Below the pieces are notes generated by a model, which worked only from the letters and a program-made list of their open reading frames with translations, searched no databases and was not told where the DNA came from. 64,000 nt of DNA from Novosphingobium resinovorum (GTDB taxonomy: Bacteria > Pseudomonadota > Alphaproteobacteria > Sphingomonadales > Sphingomonadaceae). Position numbers and translations under genes: made by a program. Position 1 is the first letter of the stretch. Every line of letters begins with the position of its first letter. The DNA is taken from assembly GCF_001742225.1 (NCBI RefSeq), contig NZ_CP017075.1, positions 1,488,001 through 1,552,000 of the forward strand, in the 5' to 3' direction. Positions 1 through 9,209 of this stretch are shown one piece after another.

Positions 1-10
1 CGGCGCGGGA

Positions 11-1069
11 GTGAGACCCTTGAGCAAAGTACCCACCACCGTCATCACCGGCTTCCTCGGCGCGGGCAAGACCACGCTGATCCGCCACCTTTTGCAGAAC
101 GCCAAGGGCCGCCGCCTCGCCCTCGTCATCAACGAGTTCGGCGACGTCGGCGTCGACAGCGAACTGGTCAAGGGCTGCAATGACGAGGCCTGCCCCGAGG
201 ACGATATCCTTGAACTCGCCAACGGCTGTATCTGCTGCACCGTGGCCGACGACTTCCTGCCGACGATGCAGAAGCTGCTCGACCGCGAGACCCCGCCCGA
301 CCACATCATCATCGAGACGTCGGGCCTCGCGCTGCCCAAGCCACTGGTCAAGGCCTTCCAGTGGCCGGACATCCGCACCCGCGCGACAGTGGACGGCGTG
401 ATCGCCCTGATCGACGCCGATGCCGTCGCCGCCGGTCGCTTCGCTACGGACGAAGAGGCACTTGCCGCCGCCCGCGCCGCCGATCCCAACCTCGACCACG
501 ACAGCCCGCTCGAGGAACTGTTCGAGGAACAGTTGGGCTGCGCCGACATGGTGGTGCTCAACAAGACCGACCTCGTCGATGCGGCCGTGCTGGCCGAAGT
601 CGAGAAGACCGTCGCCGCCGAGACGCGCCCCGGCGTCAAGATCGTGCGCGCGGACCACGGCGCGGTCGACATCGCCGCGCTGCTCGGCATCGTCGCGGCG
701 GCCGAGGACGACCTCGACAGCCGCAAGTCGCATATCGACGGCCTCGACGACGATCACGACCATGACGACTTCGACACCTTCATCCTGAACGGCGGCGAAG
801 TGGCCGATATCGACGCGCTGCTGGTAGGCCTGAAGGAACAGATCGCCGCGCACGACGTGCTGCGCGTGAAGGGCATGGTCGCGCTGGCGGGCAAGCCCAG
901 CCGCCTCGTCCTGCAGGGCGTCGGCCCGCGCATCCAGCACTTCTTCGACCGCGCCTGGAAGGCCGAAGAGCCCCGCCGCACGCAGTTGGTGGTGATCGGC
1001 CAGAAGGGGCTGGACCGCGCGGCCATCGAAGCCGCGCTGGCGGGTGTGCTAGGTTCGGTCCCGGCGTAA
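11..1069 (+). CDS. cobW: CobW-type G3E GTPase
   Basis: A 352-aa G3E-family GTPase, taken to be the CobW metallochaperone that works with cobalt chelation in aerobic cobalamin synthesis. Visible are a P-loop GFLGAGKTT near residue 14, the metal-binding motif GCICCT near residue 72, a NKTD guanine-specificity motif near residue 183, and a His/Asp-rich stretch DDDHDHDDFD near residue 248 typical of metal-carrying CobW proteins. Length is normal for the family. The start is uncertain: GTG at 11 or TTG at 20. It lies upstream of cobN in the same direction but is separated from it by repeats. Assignment as CobW rather than another zinc G3E GTPase rests mainly on the cobN-cobO neighbours. Confidence 0.9.
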   Translation: MRPLSKVPTTVITGFLGAGKTTLIRHLLQNAKGRRLALVINEFGDVGVDSELVKGCNDEACPEDDILELANGCICCTVADDFLPTMQKLLDRETPPDHIIIETSGLALPKPLVKAFQWPDIRTRATVDGVIALIDADAVAAGRFATDEEALAAARAADPNLDHDSPLEELFEEQLGCADMVVLNKTDLVDAAVLAEVEKTVAAETRPGVKIVRADHGAVDIAALLGIVAAAEDDLDSRKSHIDGLDDDHDHDDFDTFILNGGEVADIDALLVGLKEQIAAHDVLRVKGMVALAGKPSRLVLQGVGPRIQHFFDRAWKAEEPRRTQLVVIGQKGLDRAAIEAALAGVLGSVPA

Positions 1070-1092
1070 GCACAACCATGTACCCCAACCTT

Positions 1093-1168
1093 CGTCATTG
1101 CGAGCGTAGCGCGGCAATCCAGAGCCGCGCAAACCGCCCTGGATTGCTTCGCTGCGCTCGCAATGACG
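1093..1168. repeat. GCGAGCGTAGC-type palindromic repeat between cobW and cobN
   Basis: An imperfect inverted repeat whose arms begin cgtcattgcgagcgtagc and end in the reverse complement. The same family recurs as a single arm at 1225-1266 and as a perfect pair at 9210-9286. Such chromosomal repeats usually lie between genes and can form long hairpins in RNA. Confidence 0.85.
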
Positions 1169-1224
1169 AGCGGTGGGGAGGCGAACCGGCGTTGAACGAA
1201 GATCTGCGGCTTCCCCCCCTCCTC

Positions 1225-1266
1225 CGTCATTGCGAACCCGCGCAGCGGGTGAAGCAATCCAGGGCG
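1225..1266. repeat. Single-arm copy of the cgtcattgcga repeat
   Basis: One arm of the same repeat family, carrying a small internal variation (cccgcgcagcgggt), lies just before the cobN start codon at 1302. The gene-free stretch 1070-1301 otherwise shows no coding sequence. Confidence 0.7.
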
Positions 1267-1301
1267 GTTCGCACTGCCGTCAGCCCGGCGAGCGCCGCCT
1301 G

Positions 1302-4300
1302 ATGCACCTGCTTTCCGCCACCCCGGGCACGATCTCCAACGGCGAGGAGGCGATCGACCTCGACCAGCCGCCGGGCGACGTCGTCATCCTGACGGTGGCG
1401 GACAGCGAACTCGCCTGCTTCGCCAAAGCGGCGGCAGGGCTGCCGGAGGGCGCGCCGAGCGTCCGCCTCGCCAACCTGCTGCAGTTGCGGCACCCGTATT
1501 CGGTCGACCTTTACGTCGAGAAGGTGATCGCCCACGCAAAATTCGTCTGCGTGGTGCTGCTCGGCGGCAAGAGCTACTGGCCCTACGGCATCGACGAAAT
1601 CGCGCTGATCGCCCGCGAGAAGGGCATCGCCTTCGCCGCCATCGCCGACGGGCGTGAGGATGATCCGACGCTGACGGTCGCCTCCACCCTCCCCGCCGAG
1701 ACGGTCGAGCACCTCCGCGACTACCTGCGGCAGGGCGGCAGCGCCAATGCCCTGTCGTTCCTGCGCACCGCCGCAAGGCTGATCGGCGCGGACTGCGGCC
1801 AGCCGGACGATCCGGTGCCGGTGGCCGACGCCGGGCTCTACCTGCAAGGCGTGGATCGGCCGAGCTTGGCCGACTTGCGCGCATCATGGCGCCCCGACGC
1901 CCCTGTCGTGCTGCTGGTATTCTACCGCGCGCTGATGATCGCGGGCACGCTCGACGCCGTGGACGCGATGGTCGCCGCATTGCAAATGCGCGGGTTCAAC
2001 GTCGCCGCCGTCCATGTCCGCGCGCTGCGAGAGCCTTTCGCCATCGACTGGCTCGGCGGCCTGATGGCCGAGATCGCGCCCGACGTGATCGTCAATGCCA
2101 CCAGCTTCGCCTCCTCGTCCTCGGGCGAGCCGCGCGTCGGCGGGGTTCTCGAACGCGCCGACTGCCCGATCCTGCAGGTCGCTTTCGCGGGTGTCGAGGA
2201 AGCGGACTGGCAGGCCGCCGCACGCGGCCTCGGCCCGCGCGATCTGGCGATGAACGTGGCGCTTCCCGAACTCGACGGCCGCCTGTTCACCCGCGCCGTC
2301 GCCTTCAAGGCCGCCGAACGCTTCGACGAAGTGACGAAGTGCGGCATCGTCGTCCCCCGCGTCGCGCCCGATCGCGTGGCCTTCGTAGCAGACCTCGCCG
2401 CCAACTGGGCGAGCCTGCGCCGTACCGTGCCCGCGCAGCGCAAGGTGGCGCTGGTGCTCGCCAACTATCCCAACCGCGACGGGCGGATCGGCAATGGCGT
2501 CGGCCTCGACACGCCCGCCAGCGCGGCCTCGATCCTCTCCAGCCTTCGTGCCGCCGGATACGATACCGGCGGCGCGCCCGAGGACGGGCAGGCGCTGATG
2601 CGGCTGATGACCGGCGGGGTGACCAACGACCTCACATCACTGGATCGACCCGGCGAGATTTCGCTGCCGCTGGCCGACTACGAAGCCGCCTTCGCCGGAG
2701 TGCCCGAAAGCGCACGCAAGAAGATGCTGGAGCGCTGGGGTGCGCCCTCTGCCGATCCCTTCGTGAAGGACGGCGCGTTCCGGCTGGCAGTCCACCGCTT
2801 CGGCAATGTCTGCGTCGCCGTGCAACCGGCGCGGGGGTACAACATCGACGCCAAGGAAACCTACCACGACCCGGCGCTGCCGCCGCCGCACGCCTACCTC
2901 GCCTTCCACGTCTGGCTGGGGCGGCGGTTCGGCGCGCAAGCGCTGGTGCATGTGGGCAAGCACGGCAATCTCGAATGGCTGCCCGGCAAGGCGATCTCGC
3001 TCTCGGCCGAGTGCTTCCCCGAGATCTGCGCCGGGCCGCTGCCGCAGCTCTACCCCTTCATCGTCAACGACCCCGGCGAGGGCACGCAGGCCAAGCGCCG
3101 CATCGGCGCGGTGATCGTCGACCACCTGCCCCCGCCCCTCACCCGCGCCGAAAGCTACGGGCCGCTCAAGCACCTCGAAGCGCTGGTGGACGAATACTAC
3201 CTCGCCGCCGGGATGGACCCGCGCCGTCTGGAGCGGCTGCGGCGCGACATCATCGACCTGGCCCGCTCGCAGGGGCTGGACAAGGACGCCGGAGCCGAGG
3301 GTGACGGCGACGATGCGCTGTCGGCGATCGACAACTATCTGTGTGAACTCAAGGAACTGCAGATCCGCGACGGGCTGCATGTCTTCGGGCAATCGCCGGA
3401 GGGCCGCTTGCGGCGTGACCTGTTGGTGGCGCTGGCGAGAACGCCGCGCGGGTATGACGGGCCGGGGCAAGCCTCGCTGCTGCGGGCGATGGCCGAGGAT
3501 TTCGCGCTGGGGTTCGACCCGCTCGACTGCCGCATGGCGGACCGCTGGGATGGCCCGAGGCCGGAGGCGCTGGCGGCGGTATCGGACGAGCCCTGGCGCA
3601 CGCTGGGTGATACAGTCGAGCGGCTGGAACTGCTGGCGGCGGAATGGGTATCCCGTCGTCCCGGACTTGATCCGGGACCGCTGGCCGTGAACAGCCTACT
3701 CATCGGCGCGCCCGGCAAGGTCCCGCCCCAAGTTTTGCCAGCGGTCCCGGATCAAGTCCGGGACGACGACCTGCCGCGCACCGCCGCCGTCCTCCACGCC
3801 ATCGCCGCCGACCTCGCCCCGCGCGTGGACGCCTGCGGCCCCGCTGAAAGCGCCGCCCTGCTCGCAGGGCTCGACGGCCGCTTCGTCCTGCCCGGACCCT
3901 CTGGCGCCCCCACGCGCGGCCGCCCGGACGTGCTGCCCACCGGGCGCAACTTCTACTCGGTCGATACCCGCGCGGTGCCCACCGCCGTCGCCTGGGATCT
4001 CGGCCAGCGCTCCGCAGAGTTGCTGGTGGAGGACTACCTCCAGCGCGAGGGCGAATACCCAAGGGCCATCGCGCTCTCCGCATGGGGCACCGCCAACATG
4101 CGCACCGGCGGCGACGACATCGCGCAGGCCCTCGCGCTGATGGGCGTGCGCCCGCGCTGGGAGTGGACCTCGGGCCGCGTCACCGGGTTCGAGATGATGA
4201 CGCTCGCCGAACTGGGCCGCCCGCGCGTGGACGTGACCTTGCGCGTCTCGGGCTTCTTTCGCGACGCCTTTCCCGAGCAGATGGACCTCATCGACAGCGC

Positions 4301-5123
4301 CGCCCGCGCCGTCATGGCGCTGGAGGAAAGCGCCGAAGACAACCCCGCCGCCGCCCGCCACCGCGCCGAAACCGCGATGCTCGCCGCTGAAGGGCAGGAC
4401 GAAACCGTCGCCGCCCGCCGCGCCGGAGCCCGCGTGTTCGGCTCGAAACCGGGGGCCTACGGCGCCGGTCTGCAGGCGATGATCGACGAGAAGCTGTGGC
4501 ATGACCGCGCCGACCTCGCGAACGTCTACCTCGACTGGGGCAGCTACGCCTATGGCGCGGGTGTCGAGGGCGATGCCGAGCGCGATCTCTACGCAGCCCG
4601 GCTGACGCAGGCCGACGCGGTGGTCCAGAACCAGGACAACCGCGAGCACGACCTGCTCGACAGCGACGATTACTACCAGTTCGAGGGCGGCATCGCCGCT
4701 GCGGTCGAGCACCTGAAGGGCCGCGCGCCGGTCAGCTACCACAACGATCACTCGCGCCCCGAACGCCCGGTCATCCGCACGCTGGCGGACGAAATCGGCC
4801 GCATCGTAAGGGGCCGCGTGACCAATCCCAAATGGATCGCGGGCGTCATGCGCCACGGCTACAAGGGCGCGTTCGAGATCGCCGCCTCGGTGGACTACCT
4901 CTTCGCCTTCGCCGCGACGACCAGCGCGGTGAAGGACCACCACTTCGACGCCGTCCACGCCGCCTTCATCGAGGATGAGGCGGTGCGTGACTTCATGGCG
5001 CAGGCCAACCCCGCCGCGCTTCGCGAAACCGCCGCGCGGCTGGCCGAGGCGCTGGAGCGCGGCCTCTGGAAACCCCGATCGAACAGCGCGGGCCTGCTGC
5101 TCGCCCAAGTCTCAGGAGCATGA
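1302..5123 (+). CDS. cobN: Cobaltochelatase subunit CobN
   Basis: The 1273-aa large subunit of the aerobic ATP-dependent cobaltochelatase, which inserts cobalt into hydrogenobyrinic acid a,c-diamide together with CobS and CobT. The sequence shows the CobN/BchH-type body, including HVGKHGNLEWLPGK and GRPDVLPTGRNFYSVD, and a C-terminal WIAGVMRHGYKGAFE segment. The ATG at 1302 is preferred because the upstream frame (from 1173) reads through repeat DNA. About 39 residues near 785-823 are encoded by a palindromic repeat (3654-3768) and break the usual alignment between VERLELLAAE and RTAAVLHAIAAD, yet the frame stays open. Its stop overlaps the cobO start (ATGA at 5120-5123), implying coupled translation. 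Confidence 0.96.
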   Translation: MHLLSATPGTISNGEEAIDLDQPPGDVVILTVADSELACFAKAAAGLPEGAPSVRLANLLQLRHPYSVDLYVEKVIAHAKFVCVVLLGGKSYWPYGIDEIALIAREKGIAFAAIADGREDDPTLTVASTLPAETVEHLRDYLRQGGSANALSFLRTAARLIGADCGQPDDPVPVADAGLYLQGVDRPSLADLRASWRPDAPVVLLVFYRALMIAGTLDAVDAMVAALQMRGFNVAAVHVRALREPFAIDWLGGLMAEIAPDVIVNATSFASSSSGEPRVGGVLERADCPILQVAFAGVEEADWQAAARGLGPRDLAMNVALPELDGRLFTRAVAFKAAERFDEVTKCGIVVPRVAPDRVAFVADLAANWASLRRTVPAQRKVALVLANYPNRDGRIGNGVGLDTPASAASILSSLRAAGYDTGGAPEDGQALMRLMTGGVTNDLTSLDRPGEISLPLADYEAAFAGVPESARKKMLERWGAPSADPFVKDGAFRLAVHRFGNVCVAVQPARGYNIDAKETYHDPALPPPHAYLAFHVWLGRRFGAQALVHVGKHGNLEWLPGKAISLSAECFPEICAGPLPQLYPFIVNDPGEGTQAKRRIGAVIVDHLPPPLTRAESYGPLKHLEALVDEYYLAAGMDPRRLERLRRDIIDLARSQGLDKDAGAEGDGDDALSAIDNYLCELKELQIRDGLHVFGQSPEGRLRRDLLVALARTPRGYDGPGQASLLRAMAEDFALGFDPLDCRMADRWDGPRPEALAAVSDEPWRTLGDTVERLELLAAEWVSRRPGLDPGPLAVNSLLIGAPGKVPPQVLPAVPDQVRDDDLPRTAAVLHAIAADLAPRVDACGPAESAALLAGLDGRFVLPGPSGAPTRGRPDVLPTGRNFYSVDTRAVPTAVAWDLGQRSAELLVEDYLQREGEYPRAIALSAWGTANMRTGGDDIAQALALMGVRPRWEWTSGRVTGFEMMTLAELGRPRVDVTLRVSGFFRDAFPEQMDLIDSAARAVMALEESAEDNPAAARHRAETAMLAAEGQDETVAARRAGARVFGSKPGAYGAGLQAMIDEKLWHDRADLANVYLDWGSYAYGAGVEGDAERDLYAARLTQADAVVQNQDNREHDLLDSDDYYQFEGGIAAAVEHLKGRAPVSYHNDHSRPERPVIRTLADEIGRIVRGRVTNPKWIAGVMRHGYKGAFEIAASVDYLFAFAATTSAVKDHHFDAVHAAFIEDEAVRDFMAQANPAALRETAARLAEALERGLWKPRSNSAGLLLAQVSGA
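3654..3768. repeat. 115-bp palindromic element inside cobN
   Basis: Perfect 31-bp inverted arms at 3654-3684 and 3738-3768 enclose a 53-bp centre. The arms read cgtcgtcccggacttgatcc and onward. The same arms occur at 5746-5859 and 14609-14728 outside genes. Here the element is read through in frame as part of CobN. Confidence 0.95.
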
Positions 5124-5734
5124 TGATGGCCGAACGCACCGACGAACAGCACGCCGAGAAGATGAAGAAGAAGCAGGCCGCGCATGACCGCATCATGGCG
5201 GGCAAGACCGTGGAAAAGGGCCTGCTGATCGTCAACACCGGCAAGGGCAAGGGCAAGACCACGGCCGCGCTCGGCATGGTGGTGCGCATGATCGGGCATG
5301 GCAGGAAGGTGGGCGTCGTCCAGTTCGTGAAGGGCGCGATGACCACCGGCGAGAAGGCCGTCTTCGATGCCTTCCCGGACAACGTCGAGTTCAAGGCGAT
5401 GGGCGAAGGCTTCACCTGGAACACCCAGGACCGCGCCCGCGACATCGCCCTCGCCCGCGAGGCGTGGGACGAGGTGAAGCGCATGGTCGCCGATCCGGCC
5501 TACGACATGGTGCTGGCGGACGAGCTGAACATCGTGCTGCGCTATGACTACCTGCCGCTTGAGGAAGTGCTTGAGGTGCTGACCGCGCGTGCGGAGATGA
5601 AGCACGTCGTCGTGACCGGACGCAATGCGCCGCAGGGGCTGATCGACACGGCCGATCTCGTGACGGAAATGACGCTGGTGAAGCACCCCTTCCGCGAGCA
5701 GGGCGTGAAGGCGCAGACGGGGATCGAGTTCTGA
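5120..5734 (+). CDS. cobO: Cob(I)yrinic acid a,c-diamide adenosyltransferase
   Basis: A 204-aa CobO/CobA (BtuR) family ATP:corrinoid adenosyltransferase that transfers the adenosyl group to the cobalt of the reduced corrinoid. The N-terminal P-loop NTGKGKGKTTAALG lies near residue 36, and a VLADELNIVLRYDYL segment near residue 133 is typical of the family. The start overlaps the cobN stop by 4 bp. A lysine-rich head (EKMKKKQAAHD) precedes the ATP site, as is common. Length is normal. Confidence 0.95.
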   Translation: MMMAERTDEQHAEKMKKKQAAHDRIMAGKTVEKGLLIVNTGKGKGKTTAALGMVVRMIGHGRKVGVVQFVKGAMTTGEKAVFDAFPDNVEFKAMGEGFTWNTQDRARDIALAREAWDEVKRMVADPAYDMVLADELNIVLRYDYLPLEEVLEVLTARAEMKHVVVTGRNAPQGLIDTADLVTEMTLVKHPFREQGVKAQTGIEF

Positions 5735-5745
5735 TGCACGCCTCT

Positions 5746-5859
5746 CGTCGTCCCGGACTTGATCCGGGACCGGTGGCTGTCTTTAGGCGCACGTTCGCGG
5801 CGCGCGCGGTGAGATGGGCTGGTCACGGCCAGCGGTCCCGGATCAAGTCCGGGACGACG
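5746..5859. repeat. Palindromic element between cobO and bluB
   Basis: Second copy of the 31-bp-arm element (arms 5746-5776 and 5829-5859, one arm mismatch), 114 bp long. It fills almost the whole cobO-bluB gap and ends 4 bp before the bluB GTG, so the bluB leader mRNA would be able to fold into a strong hairpin. Confidence 0.93.
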
Positions 5860-5863
5860 TAAA

Positions 5864-6505
5864 GTGACCGCTCCCACCTTCTCCCCTCGCTTCCGCGAAG
5901 ACCTCGCCGCCCTGCTCGCATGGCGGCGCGATGTGCGGCATTTCCGGCAGGATCCGTTGGACGAGAGTCTAGTCGCCGACCTGCTCGGCACCGCGCAACT
6001 GGCGCCCTCGGTCGGCAATTCGCAGCCCTGGCGCTTCGTGCGCGTGCGCTCTCCCGCCTTGCGCGAAGTCCTCGCCGCGCATGCCGATGCTGAAGTCTCC
6101 CGCGCGGGCGACACCGCCTACGAGGGCGAGCGCCACGCAGCCTACTCGGCGCTGAAACTCCACGCCCTCGACCACGCCCCCGAAGTCATCGCGGTGTTCT
6201 GCGACGAGGCGACCACCATCGGCATGGGTCTTGGCGCGGCGACGATGCCGCAGACGCGCGAGTGGTCGGTGGTCATGGCGATCCACACGCTGTGGCTCGC
6301 CGCGCGGGCGCAAGGGCTCGGCCTCGGCTGGGTGTCGATCGTCAAACCGGAAACGGTCACCGACCTGCTGGAGACGCCGCCGTCCTGGCGCTTCGTCGCC
6401 CTGCTCTGCCTCGGCTATCCCGAGGAGCCGGACGACGTACCCGAACTCGAACGCAAGGGCTGGCAGGCCCGGCTCGACGGACACGCGCATGTCAGCGAGC
6501 GTTGA
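5864..6505 (+). CDS. bluB: 5,6-dimethylbenzimidazole synthase
   Basis: A 213-aa nitroreductase-fold flavoenzyme of the BluB family, which breaks down reduced FMN with oxygen to make the lower ligand of B12. Supporting segments are WRRDVRHFRQDP near residue 22, APSVGNSQPWRFV near residue 46 and a central GMGLGAATMPQTREWSVVMA, matching BluB rather than general nitroreductases. The GTG start at 5864 follows a repeat with no obvious Shine-Dalgarno sequence. The 3' end overlaps the convergent btuF end by 14 bp (6492-6505). Confidence 0.93.
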   Translation: MTAPTFSPRFREDLAALLAWRRDVRHFRQDPLDESLVADLLGTAQLAPSVGNSQPWRFVRVRSPALREVLAAHADAEVSRAGDTAYEGERHAAYSALKLHALDHAPEVIAVFCDEATTIGMGLGAATMPQTREWSVVMAIHTLWLAARAQGLGLGWVSIVKPETVTDLLETPPSWRFVALLCLGYPEEPDDVPELERKGWQARLDGHAHVSER

Positions 6506-7340
6506 CGCCTTTCGCCAGCGCGCGCGCCGCCTTGACGTAGGCGGGCCCGCCGCAGACCGTCCAGGCCTGCGGAATGGCGACGCGCGGAATGCCGTCCAGC
6601 ACCGGGTGGTGCATCATCGCGGTGCCCTGATCGACCACCTTGTCGGTCGCGGCATCGACCACGATCACGTCGGGACGCGCGGCCGCCAGCTCCTCGATCC
6701 CCATCTGCGAGAGCGCGGGCTTGCCCAGCTTGCCCGCAAGGTTGGTCACGCCCACGCGGGTCATCAGGTCGTCGATCAGCGTGCCGGTGCCGGTGAGATA
6801 ACCGCGCCGCTGCCAGTAGGCGGCGACCACACCCTTCCGCGCGCGCGGGATATGCGCAAGGTCGCGCTCCATGCCCACGATCAGCGCCTCGCCGCGCTCG
6901 GGATGGCCGACTGCCAGCGCCACCTTGCGGATCGACGTGAGGATCGCGTCGTAGCCATCGGCGGACTTGAGATCGACGGCGGGATAACGCGTCTTGAGCG
7001 CCTTGATCGCGGGGTTGCGCCGGGCGGGCATGCCGACGACGAGGTCGGGGTTTGTCGCCATGATCTCCTCGGCCGCGCCGCGCAGGATCGGCAGGCCCTT
7101 GGCCCGTGCCGCCTCGGCCGACATGGCGGGATCGGCGGCATAGCGGGTGAGCCCGGCGATCTGGTCGCGGTCGGCCAGCGCCAGCACCAGTTGATCCGCG
7201 CACAAGTTCAGCGAGACGATCCGCTTCGGAGCCGCTACAGCCCGCCCCGATACAGGGGGAGACGACGCGGAAACGCCGCAGACCGCAGCCAGTCCGAGCA
7301 AAGCTACCGAAGCCGAACGAAGAGTAGTCAAGAACGCCAT
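6492..7340 (-). CDS. btuF: Cobalamin ABC transporter substrate-binding protein
   Basis: A 282-aa periplasmic binding protein of the BtuF/FecB class, inferred to deliver vitamin B12 or a corrinoid to the BtuCD-type permease encoded divergently. The ATG at 7340 begins a signal peptide (AFLTTLRSASVALLGLAAVCG). Mature protein starts around APKRIVSLNLCADQL, a hallmark of this family, and later shows DPAMSAEAARAKGLPIL and VVDAATDKVVDQ. Longer forms from upstream starts would place 47 odd residues before the signal peptide, so they are not used. The B12 substrate is inferred from the flanking biosynthesis genes; a siderophore role cannot be excluded. Confidence 0.85.
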   Translation of the reverse strand: MAFLTTLRSASVALLGLAAVCGVSASSPPVSGRAVAAPKRIVSLNLCADQLVLALADRDQIAGLTRYAADPAMSAEAARAKGLPILRGAAEEIMATNPDLVVGMPARRNPAIKALKTRYPAVDLKSADGYDAILTSIRKVALAVGHPERGEALIVGMERDLAHIPRARKGVVAAYWQRRGYLTGTGTLIDDLMTRVGVTNLAGKLGKPALSQMGIEELAAARPDVIVVDAATDKVVDQGTAMMHHPVLDGIPRVAIPQAWTVCGGPAYVKAARALAKGVNAR

Positions 7341-7411
7341 ATGCGCGTTTCCATAGCAACACGACCCCGGGACACAAGCGTGACGGGGAGCCGATCCAGC
7401 CAGAGGTGCTC

Positions 7412-8422
7412 GTGCCCGAAATTCCCGTCCTGCGCGCTCGTAACCGGGCGCTGATTCCCCTTCTCCTGCTAGGCATCGCACTGGCGGGAATCGCCTCGCT
7501 CATGCTGGGCGCAGTGCCGATCCCGACCGGGCGGCTGCTCGATGCGGCGCTCGGCCATGGCGATCCGGTGGTCCGGGCGATCCTGCTGGAACTGCGCCTG
7601 CCGCGCACGCTGGTGGCGCTGATGGTCGGCGGGATGCTGGGCCTCGCGGGAGCCGCGCTTCAGGGGTACTTGCGCAATCCGCTGGCGGAGCCTTCAGTGC
7701 TCGGTGCGTCGAACTCGGCGGCGCTGGGCGCGGTCGCGGCGATCTACTTCGGCATCGGCGATTACAGCCCCGCCGTGCTGCCGCTGCTTGCGATCCTCGC
7801 CGCGCTGGCGAGCCTCGCGCTGCTGTTCGTGCTCGCGGGCCGCGCCGAGGGGCCGCTGGCGCTGATCCTTGCGGGCATCGCCGTCTCGACGCTGGCGGGC
7901 GCGGGGATCAGCCTTGCGCTCAACCTCTCGCCCAATCCTTTCGCGGCGATGGAGATCATGGCCTGGCTGCTCGGCTCGATCGAGAACCGGGCGATGGACC
8001 ACGTCTGGATCGCCCTGCCCTGCATCGTCGTCGGCGCGGCGCTGCTGCTGTGGGACGGGCGCGCGCTCGACGCGCTGTCGCTGGGCGAGGACGGAGCGCG
8101 CTCGCTCGGCGTGGACCTGACGCGCACGCGCGCGCGGCTGCTGCTGGGCGTCGCCATCGGCGTCGGCGGCGCCGTGGCGGTGTCGGGCTCGGTCGGCTTC
8201 GTCGGGCTGATCGTGCCGCATCTGGTGCGCCCGCTGACCGACCGCAGCCCCTCGGCGGTGCTACTGCCCTCGTTCCTCGGCGGCGCGGTGCTGCTGACCG
8301 GCGCCGACATTCTGGTACGGCTGATCCCGACCGCGGGCGAACTGAAGCTGGGCGTGGTGACGGCGTTCCTCGGCGTCCCCGTCTTCCTCGTCCATCTGCT
8401 GAAGGAGCGCCGCCTGTGGTGA
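7412..8422 (+). CDS. btuC: Cobalamin ABC transporter permease
   Basis: About 336 aa with around ten hydrophobic segments, of the BtuC/FecCD permease family. Recognisable are RLPRTLVALMVGGMLGLAG near residue 64, LRNPLAEPSVLGAS near residue 89 and GFVGLIVPHLVRPL near residue 265, the last containing the loop that contacts the ATPase. Start is GTG at 7412 or 7406. Only about 70 bp separate it from the divergent btuF, so the two share a promoter region. The last bases overlap the next gene (GTGA at 8419). Confidence 0.9.
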   Translation: MPEIPVLRARNRALIPLLLLGIALAGIASLMLGAVPIPTGRLLDAALGHGDPVVRAILLELRLPRTLVALMVGGMLGLAGAALQGYLRNPLAEPSVLGASNSAALGAVAAIYFGIGDYSPAVLPLLAILAALASLALLFVLAGRAEGPLALILAGIAVSTLAGAGISLALNLSPNPFAAMEIMAWLLGSIENRAMDHVWIALPCIVVGAALLLWDGRALDALSLGEDGARSLGVDLTRTRARLLLGVAIGVGGAVAVSGSVGFVGLIVPHLVRPLTDRSPSAVLLPSFLGGAVLLTGADILVRLIPTAGELKLGVVTAFLGVPVFLVHLLKERRLW

Positions 8423-9189
8423 CCGTGACCCTCAATGGCCTCTCCGTGGACCTGCGCGACCGCGCGGTGCTGCACGGGATCAGCGCCACGCTGCGCCCCG
8501 GCGAACTGACCGGGATCATCGGCCCCAACGGCGCGGGCAAGTCGACGCTGGTGCGCGCGCTGCTCGGGCTGATCCCGGCGACGCGGGGCGCGGTCGAGAT
8601 CGACGGGCACGACATCGCGCGGATGACGCCGAAGGCGCTGGCACGGCTGGTCAGCTACCTGCCGCAGGGGCAGGCGCTGCACTGGCCGCTCAGCGTCGAG
8701 CGACTGGTGGCGCTGGGCCGCCTGCCCGGGCTCGGCCCGATGTCGCGGCTGGGCGCGGACGACCTTGCCGCCGTTCATGCCGCCATGGAGCGGGCAGACG
8801 TGCTGCACCTTGCCGGGCGCACCGCCACCGAACTTTCGGGCGGCGAGCGCGCGCGGGTGATGCTGGCGCGGGCGCTGGCGGTGGGCGCGCCGGGACTGGT
8901 CGCGGACGAGCCGCTCGCCGCGCTCGATCCGGGGCATCAGATCGACGTGATGGAACTGCTTGCCGCCGAGGCGAATTCGGGCGCGCTGGTGGTGACGGTG
9001 CTGCACGACCTGACGATGGCGGCGCGCTACTGCAAGCGGCTGCTGCTGGTGGATCGCGGCATGCTGGTGGCACAAGGCACGCCGCAGGAGGTCTTGACGA
9101 GCGACCGGCTGCGCGAGGTCTACGGCGTGACCGGGCGGATCGAGTTCGGCGGCGGCTCGGCGATGGTGGTGCCGCTGGAGCGGGTGTGA
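8419..9189 (+). CDS. btuD: Cobalamin ABC transporter ATPase
   Basis: A 256-aa ABC ATPase of the FepC/BtuD class. Walker A GPNGAGKST near residue 36, signature LSGGERARVMLARAL near residue 138, Walker B LVADEPLAALD and an H-loop VLHDLTMAARY follow in the usual order. GTG at 8419 overlaps the btuC stop by 4 bp; GTG at 8416 is an alternative. Energises the BtuC-type permease. Confidence 0.9.
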   Translation: MTVTLNGLSVDLRDRAVLHGISATLRPGELTGIIGPNGAGKSTLVRALLGLIPATRGAVEIDGHDIARMTPKALARLVSYLPQGQALHWPLSVERLVALGRLPGLGPMSRLGADDLAAVHAAMERADVLHLAGRTATELSGGERARVMLARALAVGAPGLVADEPLAALDPGHQIDVMELLAAEANSGALVVTVLHDLTMAARYCKRLLLVDRGMLVAQGTPQEVLTSDRLREVYGVTGRIEFGGGSAMVVPLERV

Positions 9190-9209
9190 ACCACCTCCCC
9201 AGCCCCCCT

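Noticed and set aside
7341..7411. Possible cobalamin riboswitch between btuF and btuC
   Set aside because: The gap is about 70 bp, too short for the usual element, and no B12-box-like sequence was found on either strand.
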